A stretch of DNA of 22,060 bases. Origin: Proteiniphilum sp. UBA4977. GTDB lineage: Bacteria; Bacteroidota; Bacteroidia; Bacteroidales; Dysgonomonadaceae. Below the pieces are notes generated by a model. The model had not been told where the DNA came from and searched no databases. It saw only the letters and a program-made list of their open reading frames with translations. Both the position numbers and the translations under genes were made by a program. The stretch spans positions 46,925 through 68,984 of the forward strand of contig DGZP01000071.1 of NCBI GenBank assembly GCA_002398565.1, given 5' to 3'. Numbering within the stretch: position 1 is the first letter of the stretch; each line of letters starts with the position of its first letter. Below are positions 1-9,063 of this stretch, in pieces.

Positions 1-22
1 TTAAAATAAAAGTAACTGGTTT

Positions 23-646
23 TTAATTGTTCATTACACTTTGTGCGAAAGCATAAAACATCGTGCTCCATGAGGAAGCTCCACTGTCTGCATACCCAAC
101 GGAACGTTCACCATAGTTACGCGCTCTTCCATAATTCGCCTTCATCTGGACAGTCGCCTTGGCACCTTGAATTGCAGCATCAGCTGCTCTTAGCATCAAC
201 TCCCTGATATCATTCGAATTACAATTTTGAATCGCAGTCACCGCTGGAATCAACGCGTCCATCATGGTCTTATCGCCTTCTCGCGCCGGTGTCTGTTTTT
301 CTACGCCTGCCAGTCCGCCGGCAAACATGCTTTTTACCCCGGCAACGTCTAATCGCGTACCCGAAACACAATCGCTCATACCCAGAAAAAAAGCGCCCAG
401 TAGCGTACTGGTGGAGCCGCTTGTTTCCAGCATGACGCTAAATCCCATGTCGTTCAGCATTGATTTGAATTCTGTAGCGGCAGACACCGATTTTACCACG
501 GCCGAGAGGGCAGTGACAATCGCGTTGCCATGGTCGCCATCGCCGATGACAGCGTCCAATTGAGAGAATTCATCTTCATGAGCGGCAATTTCTTCCAGCG
601 CCCGATTTAACATCGCTTTAAAAACATCTACTGTAAGGTATTCCAT
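23..646 (-). CDS. dhaL: Dihydroxyacetone kinase-type ADP/ATP-binding subunit DhaL
   Basis: This 207-residue protein is the nucleotide-binding subunit of a dihydroxyacetone-type kinase. In E. coli DhaL three aspartates hold Mg and the nucleotide phosphates. The matching residues here are D31, D36 and D38, within the motif AVIGDGDHGN. Other family marks are the glycine/serine-rich loop ETSGSTST (residues 74-81), GDKTMMDAL (124-132) and the C-terminal GRARNYGERSVGYADSGA (173-190). Length fits the all-helical DhaL family (about 210 residues). The ATG lies 9 bp after the dhaK stop, so the two are surely co-transcribed. No DhaM phosphotransferase subunit is visible in the window. It therefore cannot be said whether DhaL is recharged by a PTS or simply exchanges ATP. 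The true substrate could be dihydroxyacetone or another short keto-sugar such as erythrulose. Confidence 0.93.
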   Translation of the reverse strand: MEYLTVDVFKAMLNRALEEIAAHEDEFSQLDAVIGDGDHGNAIVTALSAVVKSVSAATEFKSMLNDMGFSVMLETSGSTSTLLGAFFLGMSDCVSGTRLDVAGVKSMFAGGLAGVEKQTPAREGDKTMMDALIPAVTAIQNCNSNDIRELMLRAADAAIQGAKATVQMKANYGRARNYGERSVGYADSGASSWSTMFYAFAQSVMNN

Positions 647-655
647 AATAGCACA

Positions 656-1663
656 TTATTGCTCAATCGTTGTCCAATAAGGTGCATCTGCTTTTTTACG
701 GGTAAGATATTCCACGTGGTCTCCATCAAGAATGGCCATGATCATCTGAAATCCGGCCTGTTCCTGCACGGTGAGAATCTCCTGAATCCGGCTGAATGCT
801 ATGTCCATACCACGGGATACCAATTCCTTGTACGCTTTACGGAATACAATATTGTGTTCCATTTGTGTGGTTGCCCCCGTACCATTTATAATAAGAAGAA
901 GTTGACTACCCGGTTCAGGTTTGAGCTGTTGACAGAGCATGTCGACCATTTGAATGGCAGTATCGTCCGCCGAAACCAACGGTGACTGTCCGCCACCTCC
1001 TTCACCATGCTGACCCATACCAATCTCCATAATACCCAGGGGAAGTTCGGAGATAACCGCATTGTTTTGAGGATGTGTACATTTTCCGGTAGCCACTGCG
1101 AGTGTAGCAATATTTTCGTTGAAACGTGTGCCGATTTCAATCAGTTCGTCCAATGATTTACCGGCTTCGGACGCGGCACCCAGTATTTTGTACAGCGGAA
1201 CACATCCCGCCAGCCCCCGGCGGTCCTCTTTCGCTGCTCCGATACCCGCACTGATATCGTCATGTGTCATCAATTGTTTCACTTTTATTCCGGCACGTCC
1301 TGCAAGTTCACAGGCCATATTGGCACTCATTACATCACCTGAGTGGTTCAATACGACCAGTAGGATGCCAGCCTCCCTTTTCATCAGTTGTAGCGCCTGA
1401 AACAGTCGTTGAGCACCCGGTGCAGCGAATATATCGCCCACGACAGAGCAATCGAGCATTCCTTCGCCCACGAAACCACTTAGCGCGGGTTCATGTCCGG
1501 AGCCACCCAATGTAACAATTGCTACTTTGCTTTCGTCTTTCGCATGGGCGCGAACGACAATATTTTCACCGGCTAATTTCACCTTATCCGGATAGCACAA
1601 TACATAACCTTCCAATAATTCACGCGTTACGTTTTCTGGAGCGTTGATAAATTTTGTTTTCAT
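656..1663 (-). CDS. dhaK: Dihydroxyacetone kinase-type substrate-binding subunit DhaK
   Basis: This 335-residue subunit binds the ketose substrate covalently through a histidine hemiaminal and positions it for phosphorylation by the DhaL-bound nucleotide. The E. coli catalytic residues H56, D109 and H218 have clear counterparts. They are H57 in LGGSGHEPALSG, D110 in NHSGDVMSAN and H219 in GMGQHGEGGGG. The protein therefore looks catalytically competent rather than a DhaQ/DhaS-type regulator. Length is close to the usual 330-355 residues. The ATG overlaps the stop of the upstream VOC gene as TAATG, which suggests translational coupling, and dhaL follows 9 bp downstream. The company of secreted redox proteins and a VOC enzyme suggests a ketose arising from a specific catabolic route, not general glycerol metabolism; that part is inference. 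Confidence 0.93.
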   Translation of the reverse strand: MKTKFINAPENVTRELLEGYVLCYPDKVKLAGENIVVRAHAKDESKVAIVTLGGSGHEPALSGFVGEGMLDCSVVGDIFAAPGAQRLFQALQLMKREAGILLVVLNHSGDVMSANMACELAGRAGIKVKQLMTHDDISAGIGAAKEDRRGLAGCVPLYKILGAASEAGKSLDELIEIGTRFNENIATLAVATGKCTHPQNNAVISELPLGIMEIGMGQHGEGGGGQSPLVSADDTAIQMVDMLCQQLKPEPGSQLLLIINGTGATTQMEHNIVFRKAYKELVSRGMDIAFSRIQEILTVQEQAGFQMIMAILDGDHVEYLTRKKADAPYWTTIEQ

Positions 1664-1977
1664 TATTTCAATTCCATTAATTCGATTGGGATACCTTCTT
1701 CTTCAATAAATGCGATAGTCAGATGCTCGTTACAAATCAACGGTGGGAAAATCACATTCTTACCTTTTAACTCTTCTTCTAAAGAAGGTACTGTATAAGC
1801 CAGATGTGTCTCGGTCTGTATTAACTTATGAAGTATGCTACCGTCTTCGAACTTTAACCATTCGATACCGTTCGGGCTGCTTTCTATATCCGTGAGCCAT
1901 ACACTCAGTACATCATTAAAAGTGGCGCCTTCCTTTTTTTCCCGGGTTATTATACCCACATGATGAAATGTTCTCAT
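1663..1977 (-). CDS. Small VOC-superfamily metalloprotein (glyoxalase/epimerase-like)
   Basis: This 104-residue cytoplasmic protein belongs to the vicinal oxygen chelate superfamily, whose members use a divalent metal to enolise, isomerise or cleave substrates with adjacent oxygens. Visible ligand-type residues are H6 in FHHVGI, H58 in THLAYTV and E99 in the terminal IPIELMEL, which aligns with the metal-binding Glu of glyoxalase I (IELIE). The protein is short for the family (usually about 130 residues), with the first beta-alpha-beta unit compact. It shares one base with dhaK (TAATG) and so probably acts in the same pathway, perhaps epimerising or isomerising a keto-sugar before or after phosphorylation. 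The exact reaction cannot be read from sequence; glyoxalase and methylmalonyl-CoA epimerase are less likely given the context. Confidence 0.75.
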   Translation of the reverse strand: MRTFHHVGIITREKKEGATFNDVLSVWLTDIESSPNGIEWLKFEDGSILHKLIQTETHLAYTVPSLEEELKGKNVIFPPLICNEHLTIAFIEEEGIPIELMELK

Positions 1978-2068
1978 AAAAAATAAATTATAAATTATTA
2001 TGTTGTTGATAGCTTCTACCCGGTAGCAACCATCTCCTTATTAGACGCTCCTTACGACATTGCCGAAT

Positions 2069-3856
2069 CTATAACGATAGTATATATTCCTCGAGCGCCT
2101 GAAGTTCTTTTTCGTTAAGATTCGAAGTTTTGCCATGCTTATCGTCTTTATTGAAGATTGTAAGTACTTCCCTCATGGTTTTGGCACGTCCGTCATATAA
2201 GTATGGGGCTGTTCTCCACACTTCATTCAGCGTGGGCGTATCGAACGCAAAGCCGTCATATTCTTCGATTCCGGTACCCACATTATATTTGTTGCCATTC
2301 GTATGATATTTGCCACTATGACACGAAGCACATCCCGCCTTCTCGAATAATTTTTTACCCTGTTCCGCTTTTTTGCTCAACTTGCCGTTTATCAAATAAG
2401 GGCTTGGTAATGCCTCGAGCGAGCGCAGATATTTATCGACCTTAACCGCTTCCTCTTCGGGTAATTGATTAAACGAAATATAGCGATAGCCAGCACGCAC
2501 TGCTGTTTCGGCATCTTTACGTATGCCGGTTATCATACTTGGCGGTGTAAAGTGGGAATAGAGCAGGCTTTTAGAATTTTTAGGATTCCCCATACCATCA
2601 TTCATCTGATCCCAGTTAAAACCATCCGTCCGCGCTTCCGGGTGACAGCTTATACAACTCTGCCAGTTTTGGAAACACAGGTTGGCGTCGGCAAAATTCA
2701 ACTCACCTTTCCTTATATCGTCCATCTCAGGCTCATTACCGAGTTTAATGCTACGCACGACACGTGGGTCGGCAAGGTCGACCACGCTAAGTTGTCCGGA
2801 GAAATAATCCGAAACGAAAACCTTACCGTCTTTTTCTGCAACATACCTTGCTCCTTTACCCGACAACGGCAAGCGTTTTTTTATCGTTCCCAGAAAAAGC
2901 AGGTCGTTGCTTAAGGCAAGCACCGTACTTTCGGAACCTCTGATCTTACGCATCATACTTGGCAGGTCGAGAACAATCAGTTCGTGGGTTCCCGATATAG
3001 CAATCAGAAGATTCTCACCGTCCTCCGACAGCGTCAATCCGCATGGGTTGGCAGCACCCCTGTACTGGTCATCGAGCAGCACGGTAGCCTCTACTTCCTT
3101 CGTATAGGTGTTGAGAATGGACAATGCATTGGAATTCATCCAGCCACGCTCCAAATGGGTCGTAGGAAACTGAAAACGTGAGAGCAGGTGTGTTACAAAT
3201 ACCAAATCGCCCTTTTTTGAAAAGCAGAGATCTTCCAGCTGCTGTGCTCCATTGGGTAGGGGCACGTGAGCCAGAACAGCATTATTATACGTATCCACGA
3301 ATGAAACCTCGGCAGTTACCAACACTTCGTTAGCAGGTTGGTTGGGCAGGTAATTGGCCACGACAACCGTACGCCCGTCTGGTGACAATATTACGGACTT
3401 GGGTTCCCTGACCATTGGGACACGCGCAGTCTCCCGATGTTTTTTCAGGTCTATTACTGAAAGGTCATTGGAAAAACGGTTCGCCACCCAGGCACGCTCA
3501 CCGGACTTATCCACACAAACACCCATGGGATAAGAACCCACGGTGACACTGCTCAATATTCTCCCATCCTGCGACGACACGGTGTGTAATTTACCGTTAC
3601 CCGCATATTCAGTCACATAAAGGACTGATCCGTCTGCAGATACAGCGATATTTCCCGGCGTAAACTTCATAGGAAAAGTGGCGAGGAGTGTTTCAGAATC
3701 CATATTCAATTTGGCAATGGCAGGCAGGGTCGACAATACGACATATCCTTTATCCCCACAAGGCGTGATATGCGTCGGCGACAAATATTTCTGTTGTCCG
3801 ACAGCAAGGGCCGGCAATATCAAAAGCGATAAAACGCTGTTTATTATCTTATTCAT
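2069..3856 (-). CDS. Secreted YVTN-type beta-propeller fused to di-haem cytochrome c peroxidase/MauG-like domain
   Basis: This protein is about 595 residues long, with an N-terminal signal peptide (hydrophobic 8-20, likely cleavage after AVG). Residues 25-375 form repeated YVTN/WD-like blades (for example SVLYVTEYAGNGK, ERAWVANRFSNDLSVIDL). The C-terminal part has two haem c motifs, CISCH (about 402-406) and CASCH (510-514). It also has a signature at 539-558 containing TPTLNEVWRTAPYLYDGRA, typical of the bacterial di-haem cytochrome c peroxidase/MauG family. It probably works in the periplasm as an electron-transfer or oxidase component. The track-style start would be GTG at 3859; I prefer the adjacent in-frame ATG at 3856, which gives MNKIINS and a normal signal peptide. 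It sits 8 bp after the HzsA-like gene, so the two are likely functional partners. No lipobox is present. Confidence 0.85.
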   Translation of the reverse strand: MNKIINSVLSLLILPALAVGQQKYLSPTHITPCGDKGYVVLSTLPAIAKLNMDSETLLATFPMKFTPGNIAVSADGSVLYVTEYAGNGKLHTVSSQDGRILSSVTVGSYPMGVCVDKSGERAWVANRFSNDLSVIDLKKHRETARVPMVREPKSVILSPDGRTVVVANYLPNQPANEVLVTAEVSFVDTYNNAVLAHVPLPNGAQQLEDLCFSKKGDLVFVTHLLSRFQFPTTHLERGWMNSNALSILNTYTKEVEATVLLDDQYRGAANPCGLTLSEDGENLLIAISGTHELIVLDLPSMMRKIRGSESTVLALSNDLLFLGTIKKRLPLSGKGARYVAEKDGKVFVSDYFSGQLSVVDLADPRVVRSIKLGNEPEMDDIRKGELNFADANLCFQNWQSCISCHPEARTDGFNWDQMNDGMGNPKNSKSLLYSHFTPPSMITGIRKDAETAVRAGYRYISFNQLPEEEAVKVDKYLRSLEALPSPYLINGKLSKKAEQGKKLFEKAGCASCHSGKYHTNGNKYNVGTGIEEYDGFAFDTPTLNEVWRTAPYLYDGRAKTMREVLTIFNKDDKHGKTSNLNEKELQALEEYILSL

Positions 3857-3864
3857 CACTATTT

Positions 3865-6456
3865 TTATTCAATTACCGGGTAAACGACTTCACCGCGCAA
3901 CTGTGCGTCGGTATCCTCATAAGTACCATAAAAATCTGAGTTACTATCTAGCCATAGTGTAATGCGGCGCATCTCCTCATCTGTAAGTTTCACGTTATTA
4001 TGACCGGCTGCCAAAAGCTTATAAAGTTTGGAATCGTTCGCACCGAATTTACCGGGATAGGTTTTCGACTCAACAAAACTACCTCCTCCGTCGTAATAAA
4101 ACGCATAAGGACGAAGGTTGTGGTAAGACTCTGTCCATATCTTTTTTGCATCTCTTTTCGGATCGAACCTTCCAGTAAGTTCCGGTTTTGCTTTACCCTC
4201 GCCATGACACTGTATACAATGTTTATCGAGTACGGGTTGTACAAGCCTTACGTAGTTAAAAGGATTACTTCCTTCCAATTCTGGTTTTATCGTAGACGGT
4301 GTGCGTTTCATTGCTTTCGGAATGACCCTGTTTTTCGGAACGGGCGTGCTTTTTCTGTTCTCGTGACATCCCACACAAGTTATTTTTTCATTTGGTGCCC
4401 CATAGACATCCGAACGCATCGATTGAATCGCTTTTCCTTTTTCGTCCAATACCTGAAAGAATACGGGAATATAGGGACGCAGGTAGAAGCTTGCACTTCC
4501 GTCCTCTTCTACCGGCACAGTACCCAGCACCGCACGTGCATTCTTCTCAGTACCGTAACCGATCGCCGGATTATGGCGTCCCGGCGTACTCTTGGGCAGC
4601 ACCTGTATGATACGAAGGGCAGCGATCTTCGTGTTTTCGGGCCACTGGTGCCGGCTTTCATAAAGATCCGTTATATTTACAACGGCCGGTTCATATTTTT
4701 CCTTATTTTCGGCTTTTATCTTTCTAAGTTCTTTAAGTTGCTCAGGGCGCGCAAGATTCCAGCGTTTATCATTCATATTTACTTTATAAGGCTGTACAAT
4801 GTCGGCCTGGACCATGGGTTTGGGACGCGACTTCAAAGGTATCGGGCTCAGGCACGACACATTCGGGTCCTTATATAACAACTCCTTGTTTCCGAAGGCA
4901 TCCAGGAGATAAATTCCGTAATTTTCCGTAGTGTAGCGGTCGCGTACATTTTTTTGACTCGGATCGAATTCCGGATAACCGAATACACAGATGTAATAAT
5001 CTTCACTCAACGGCCATGGTGTGGCATATGATGCCTCTCGGCAGAAATAACCGTACTCTGTTTCAGGGAGACGCTCCTCGGGTGTAATCATCTTCACGGG
5101 AGACATCGCATCGTCGTCCTCCACTTCCGGGTCAACCAATACAATCGAGCCATAAGTCTGACCATGGTGTGCGGCCGCAACCGCGATCAGTTTATTCGAT
5201 CCGGGAATAGCGCGTATGTCCATTTCCATACAAGGTCTGTTTTTCCAGTCCAACGGATAGTTGCCATGGATTGACAATGCGTTGCGTCCGTCAGGCGTGG
5301 TCGTCCATGGATGGTGCGCCTGGAAGAAGCCCCTGTCCACATAATCCCATCGGGTGTAAACAATGTTTCCATCATGCATGATACTGGGCTGCCATTCACA
5401 GGTTTCATGATGGCTAAGGCGTACCATGTTGCTTCCATCTGCTTTCATGCGGTGCAACGTATAGGTGAACCACGGAGCACCGCCGCTCCAATTCATATGA
5501 CAACGCCCGAAACCGCCCCTGCGGTCTGAAATGAACACGACCTCGCCGTTGGGCAGCCAGCACGGGTCGAAATCATTGAAAACACCGTTGGTAAGCTGCT
5601 GCAGCTGCGTACCATCCGTGTTCACGCTGTATACATGCCATGCATTCTTTTCGGTAAATGAAGGTTGATAACCACTATATGTAAAGCAATAGGCCGAGTC
5701 TTCCTTGGCACGCTCAACAGGACAATACCCATCGGCTTCCGTATAGGCGAAAAGAATTTTATTGCCGTCGAACGACAGATCGGGTGAAAGATATGCTCCA
5801 TCGGGAAGCTGCTTCCCGATCACGTTCACCTCTCTGGGTGTACCGAAGACATCTTCGAGAATGAAGAGTCCTTCGCCTCCCTTACGTGCATGGATACCAT
5901 AATACTGGCCTGCCATATGATCGCCCAGAGGTTCGGATCGAATATTTTTCTTGTGTTTGATGAAAACAAGTTTGTCGAAGTCAAGTAACGGGTTTGAGAA
6001 GGCAATCCGGCGACGCAGTGTGCAGATATCCAGATAGAGATCTTTCCTGGCCTGTGTATTTTTCACCGGTACTGTTTTCACCTTTTGTTCCAGCACTTCG
6101 AGGGAGGATTTCATCGATTCCACACTGGCCCCAGGCATATTCGAGAGATCTTTCCAAAGCGCCATGGTTTGACGCATGACGACATCTGCCGGGTCGCGGT
6201 CACTCCCGATGACAATTCTCGCCGGGTCACGGTGAACATTTTCCGGTGTATTGAATTTACTGAGAGGTATCTTACCTTTTAGCAAACTGTCGAGCCGGTA
6301 GTATTGATTCATTGCATCCGCCTTTATCTCCTGACTCATAGGGGGTATGGCCGCATGGAGTACCCGTGGCGAAAATATGGTCAGCGAGAGGAGCAGTGTC
6401 AATAATACGACACATCTGCATGGCGCTTCCTTTGTGAATGTACTGACTAATTTCAT
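3865..6456 (-). CDS. Secreted HzsA-like (hydrazine synthase alpha-related) di-haem beta-propeller protein
   Basis: This 863-residue exported protein has signal peptide residues 1-36 (hydrophobic 16-30, cleavage near LHA-A). A helical N-terminal part (40-160) is followed by a propeller-like middle domain (about 190-540) with TolB/PD40-type blades such as LSPDLSFDGNKILFAY and PCWLPNGEVVFISDRRGG. The C-terminal domain has two haem c sites, CVGCHENR (694-701) and CIQCHGEGK (747-755). The stretch GTVPVEEDGSASFYL (645-659) followed by SMRSDVYGAPNEKITCVGCHE (679-699 region) is the hallmark of the hydrazine synthase alpha-like family. Homologues are common in Bacteroidota and Planctomycetes that do not perform anammox, and their function is unknown. 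No HzsB or HzsC partner is present, so hydrazine synthesis is not implied. It lies between the cytochrome c synthase gene and the second di-haem protein. Confidence 0.85.
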   Translation of the reverse strand: MKLVSTFTKEAPCRCVVLLTLLLSLTIFSPRVLHAAIPPMSQEIKADAMNQYYRLDSLLKGKIPLSKFNTPENVHRDPARIVIGSDRDPADVVMRQTMALWKDLSNMPGASVESMKSSLEVLEQKVKTVPVKNTQARKDLYLDICTLRRRIAFSNPLLDFDKLVFIKHKKNIRSEPLGDHMAGQYYGIHARKGGEGLFILEDVFGTPREVNVIGKQLPDGAYLSPDLSFDGNKILFAYTEADGYCPVERAKEDSAYCFTYSGYQPSFTEKNAWHVYSVNTDGTQLQQLTNGVFNDFDPCWLPNGEVVFISDRRGGFGRCHMNWSGGAPWFTYTLHRMKADGSNMVRLSHHETCEWQPSIMHDGNIVYTRWDYVDRGFFQAHHPWTTTPDGRNALSIHGNYPLDWKNRPCMEMDIRAIPGSNKLIAVAAAHHGQTYGSIVLVDPEVEDDDAMSPVKMITPEERLPETEYGYFCREASYATPWPLSEDYYICVFGYPEFDPSQKNVRDRYTTENYGIYLLDAFGNKELLYKDPNVSCLSPIPLKSRPKPMVQADIVQPYKVNMNDKRWNLARPEQLKELRKIKAENKEKYEPAVVNITDLYESRHQWPENTKIAALRIIQVLPKSTPGRHNPAIGYGTEKNARAVLGTVPVEEDGSASFYLRPYIPVFFQVLDEKGKAIQSMRSDVYGAPNEKITCVGCHENRKSTPVPKNRVIPKAMKRTPSTIKPELEGSNPFNYVRLVQPVLDKHCIQCHGEGKAKPELTGRFDPKRDAKKIWTESYHNLRPYAFYYDGGGSFVESKTYPGKFGANDSKLYKLLAAGHNNVKLTDEEMRRITLWLDSNSDFYGTYEDTDAQLRGEVVYPVIE

Positions 6457-6504
6457 TGCGTTAATTTTTTAAGTTCAAATTTTATACAGTAATTTTATTT
6501 ATTT

Positions 6505-9042
6505 TCAACTGATCGTCTTGTGTTTTCCTCTTTGCTTCCAGACGACATGAACAGACGGAATCAAAATCAGAAAATATATTCCTAATATTACAAATATTGA
6601 AGGGGGTAACTCCGAATTTCCATACGAGTGCAATCCGCCCATCAGATAATTTACACCAAAAAATGTCATCAATACAGATAGCAAGGCAAACACACTTCCG
6701 ATATTAAAGGCGATAACCGAATTAAACCGGGGTACCAACCTCATATGCAGGATAATCGTATAGACAATCATCGTAATCAATGCCCACGTCTCCTTTGGAT
6801 CCCATCCCCAATATCTTCCCCACGATTCATTCGCCCATATTGCTCCCGTAAAAATTCCAAGTGAGAGCAGACAAAGTCCGATGGTCATTGAAAGTTCATT
6901 GATAACGGTCAATTCTTCCACAGTCCTGTCTGTTTTCGCAGGCCTCAGACTGGCGAAAATATTAAATAATCCCAACAGGCAAGACATTCCAAAAAAACCA
7001 TAGCTTGCAGTTATGACAGATACATGAAGCATCAGCCATGGTGATTTCAGTACAGGCACAAGCGGCGTTATTTCCGGATCCATCCAGTTCAGGTGTGCTA
7101 CGAACATAATCATTCCCCCCAGCAGTAGTGAAAGAGAAAATGCAAGCGGGGAACGCTTTACAAGAAACAGTCCTCCCAATACGGCAATCCAGCTTATCCA
7201 GACCATCGATTCGTATGAATTAGACCATGGCGGCTGTTCCGACACGTACCAGCGAACCATGAAATTTATGGCATGGACCACAAATCCCAGAGCTGCCAGA
7301 ACCACACCGGTACCGAATAATTTATTCACCCCGGCAGATGGCTTGGTAATACCGGCCAGTGCCACAAACAAAAGTGTCACTCCCAATATCATATAATATA
7401 AGTACAACTTATTGAACAGGTCCGCCTTGTTATACATTAACTCTACAGATACTTTCTTTTCCGAAGGCAGTTCAAATCCTGCTTTTGAACGCTGATATTT
7501 CGAAATCATATCGATCATCTTATTCGCATTGGCAAGGTTTGTCCCTGCCGTACGCAATTCGGTAAAATAACCCTGCGGAACACGTGAAACAAGCATAGAA
7601 TCCATTCCCGAGAACATTGAAAGATCATCACCAGGCGAAAACCAGCGCTGCTGTATATCGCCTGGTAATGGCATTACCGGGAGCATGCGTTTTTCAAAAA
7701 CACCAAAGATGAGATTGACCCTGTCGTCGAGCTTAAGCAAATCTTTCTCCAGCTTTGTCCGCTCTTTTTCCGGTTTGGCGAACGCTTCATCAAGCAGTGG
7801 CGTCAGCTTATAATCTCCCTCGGGGGTAAACAGCGAATTGAATGAAATATATTTCCCATAGAGGCCAAGCTTTCTGCTTAACTCTTTGCTTCCTTGCCGT
7901 ATTAGAGGTACATCGGCCCAATGTTCTGGCCAGGCCATCATTCCCAGAACCACCTGGTCGGAGGTCAATCCCTCAAAGTTATCAGATCGGTAAATTTTTC
8001 GCAGAATCTGCTCCGAATAGGTATTTACGGGCTCTGTCCTTCCGGATGAATTAAGGATCAACAGATTACTGAATTTTTCGGCATGTTCTACAGGGGGTGC
8101 ATAACTGTACATCCCACTCGTCTGGACTACCCGCGCCGCAGAGAGCGGAAAGGCAACGGAAGCCACTGAAGCAACAGGAACTGAGCAAGCTACCGGAACA
8201 GCATAACAAACAAGCAACGGCAATATAGTTGCAGTCACTTTGTTCGTTGTTTTGGCTGGTTTTGGGGCATCGGTCTTGTTCGTTGTACCAGTCACCGTTT
8301 TATCCGAAAATGTTTTAAGCCTTCCCGTCAGCATCTGAAAGCGCGAATTTTTCCCAAACAATATGATCAGCACACCGACAAGAAGAAGCGCATATCCCGC
8401 ATAGCTCACACCCATTCCCACGGGATCATGATTAAGACTCAATATGCTCCCCTTCTCATCAGCATCGTAGGACGCCTGATATATGCGGTACCCCCTCCTA
8501 CGGACTACCTTGTTCATATACAGATGTTCTTCGCTCATGGTTCCATCTGCGTATATTCGCAGATCGCTCTCGAACGATGAAGGAGAACCCGATCCCGGAT
8601 AACGTTTCAGACGGAAGTCCACAAGCTCGATTTCAAACGGCAAATCAGCCGTAGAGACCTTCTCGGGTGCCTTGCGGTCGGTTATTGTCATTTGAGACGT
8701 TTTTCCGCCTTCTCTCAGGTGAACCATCCCTTCCCTGCCAAAACAGTAAGTTACAAGAGCGCCTGTGAGAATGATCACGAAAGAGGCATGCAGTATAAGC
8801 ATACCCCATTTTCCGCATCTGAAAAAATTACGGCGGATTATCACACACACGAAGTTCACAACAAGTAATCCCTGAAAGATCACAAAAAGCGTGTTGCCGT
8901 AAAACCAGTTATATGCTACCGTGGAACCTGAACGTACTTCGAGAAGCGTGGCCAAAGCCAGCAACACGACATACATGCTCAATAATATGAGCGTGGTCGT
9001 ATACGATGAGAGTATGTTGAATATCCGCCTACTGAAGCGCAT
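6505..9042 (-). CDS. ccsBA: System II cytochrome c synthase, fused ResB-CcsA (CcsBA)
   Basis: This 845-residue inner-membrane protein exports haem and ligates it to CXXCH motifs of periplasmic apocytochromes. The N-terminal ResB/CcsB part has membrane segments near 15-35, 50-70, 80-100 and 212-230. A long extracytoplasmic region (about 300-540) follows. The CcsA/ResC part (545-835) carries many membrane helices. The haem-handling WWD signature spans 736-755 (WANESWGRYWGWDPKETWAL). WSNSYESMVWISW (606-618), a histidine in MLHVSV (H673) and LHSYG (H805) are also typical. Bacteroidota usually carry this fused form. It lies 48 bp upstream of the HzsA-like gene and 21 bp downstream of the cupin gene. 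Four CXXCH haem sites occur in the next two products, so it probably matures them. It may also serve other cytochromes elsewhere in the genome. Confidence 0.93.
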   Translation of the reverse strand: MRFSRRIFNILSSYTTTLILLSMYVVLLALATLLEVRSGSTVAYNWFYGNTLFVIFQGLLVVNFVCVIIRRNFFRCGKWGMLILHASFVIILTGALVTYCFGREGMVHLREGGKTSQMTITDRKAPEKVSTADLPFEIELVDFRLKRYPGSGSPSSFESDLRIYADGTMSEEHLYMNKVVRRRGYRIYQASYDADEKGSILSLNHDPVGMGVSYAGYALLLVGVLIILFGKNSRFQMLTGRLKTFSDKTVTGTTNKTDAPKPAKTTNKVTATILPLLVCYAVPVACSVPVASVASVAFPLSAARVVQTSGMYSYAPPVEHAEKFSNLLILNSSGRTEPVNTYSEQILRKIYRSDNFEGLTSDQVVLGMMAWPEHWADVPLIRQGSKELSRKLGLYGKYISFNSLFTPEGDYKLTPLLDEAFAKPEKERTKLEKDLLKLDDRVNLIFGVFEKRMLPVMPLPGDIQQRWFSPGDDLSMFSGMDSMLVSRVPQGYFTELRTAGTNLANANKMIDMISKYQRSKAGFELPSEKKVSVELMYNKADLFNKLYLYYMILGVTLLFVALAGITKPSAGVNKLFGTGVVLAALGFVVHAINFMVRWYVSEQPPWSNSYESMVWISWIAVLGGLFLVKRSPLAFSLSLLLGGMIMFVAHLNWMDPEITPLVPVLKSPWLMLHVSVITASYGFFGMSCLLGLFNIFASLRPAKTDRTVEELTVINELSMTIGLCLLSLGIFTGAIWANESWGRYWGWDPKETWALITMIVYTIILHMRLVPRFNSVIAFNIGSVFALLSVLMTFFGVNYLMGGLHSYGNSELPPSIFVILGIYFLILIPSVHVVWKQRGKHKTIS

Positions 9043-9063
9043 GAAAAATTGATAATTAGTCTT

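Noticed and set aside
2020..2030. CTACCCGGTAG near-palindrome between the VOC gene and the propeller-cytochrome gene
   Set aside because: The stem is only four base pairs with no T-run, too weak to call a terminator or operator.
4000..4878. Long plus-strand open frame (292 codons) opposite the HzsA-like gene
   Set aside because: It lies wholly antisense to a strongly supported gene, has no recognisable domain, and its composition looks like a shadow of the coding strand.
3865..6456. Reading the HzsA-like gene as true hydrazine synthase and the organism as an anammox bacterium
   Set aside because: No HzsB/HzsC or hydrazine dehydrogenase is present and the surroundings are Bacteroidota-type glycan genes. 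Family resemblance alone does not support the reaction.
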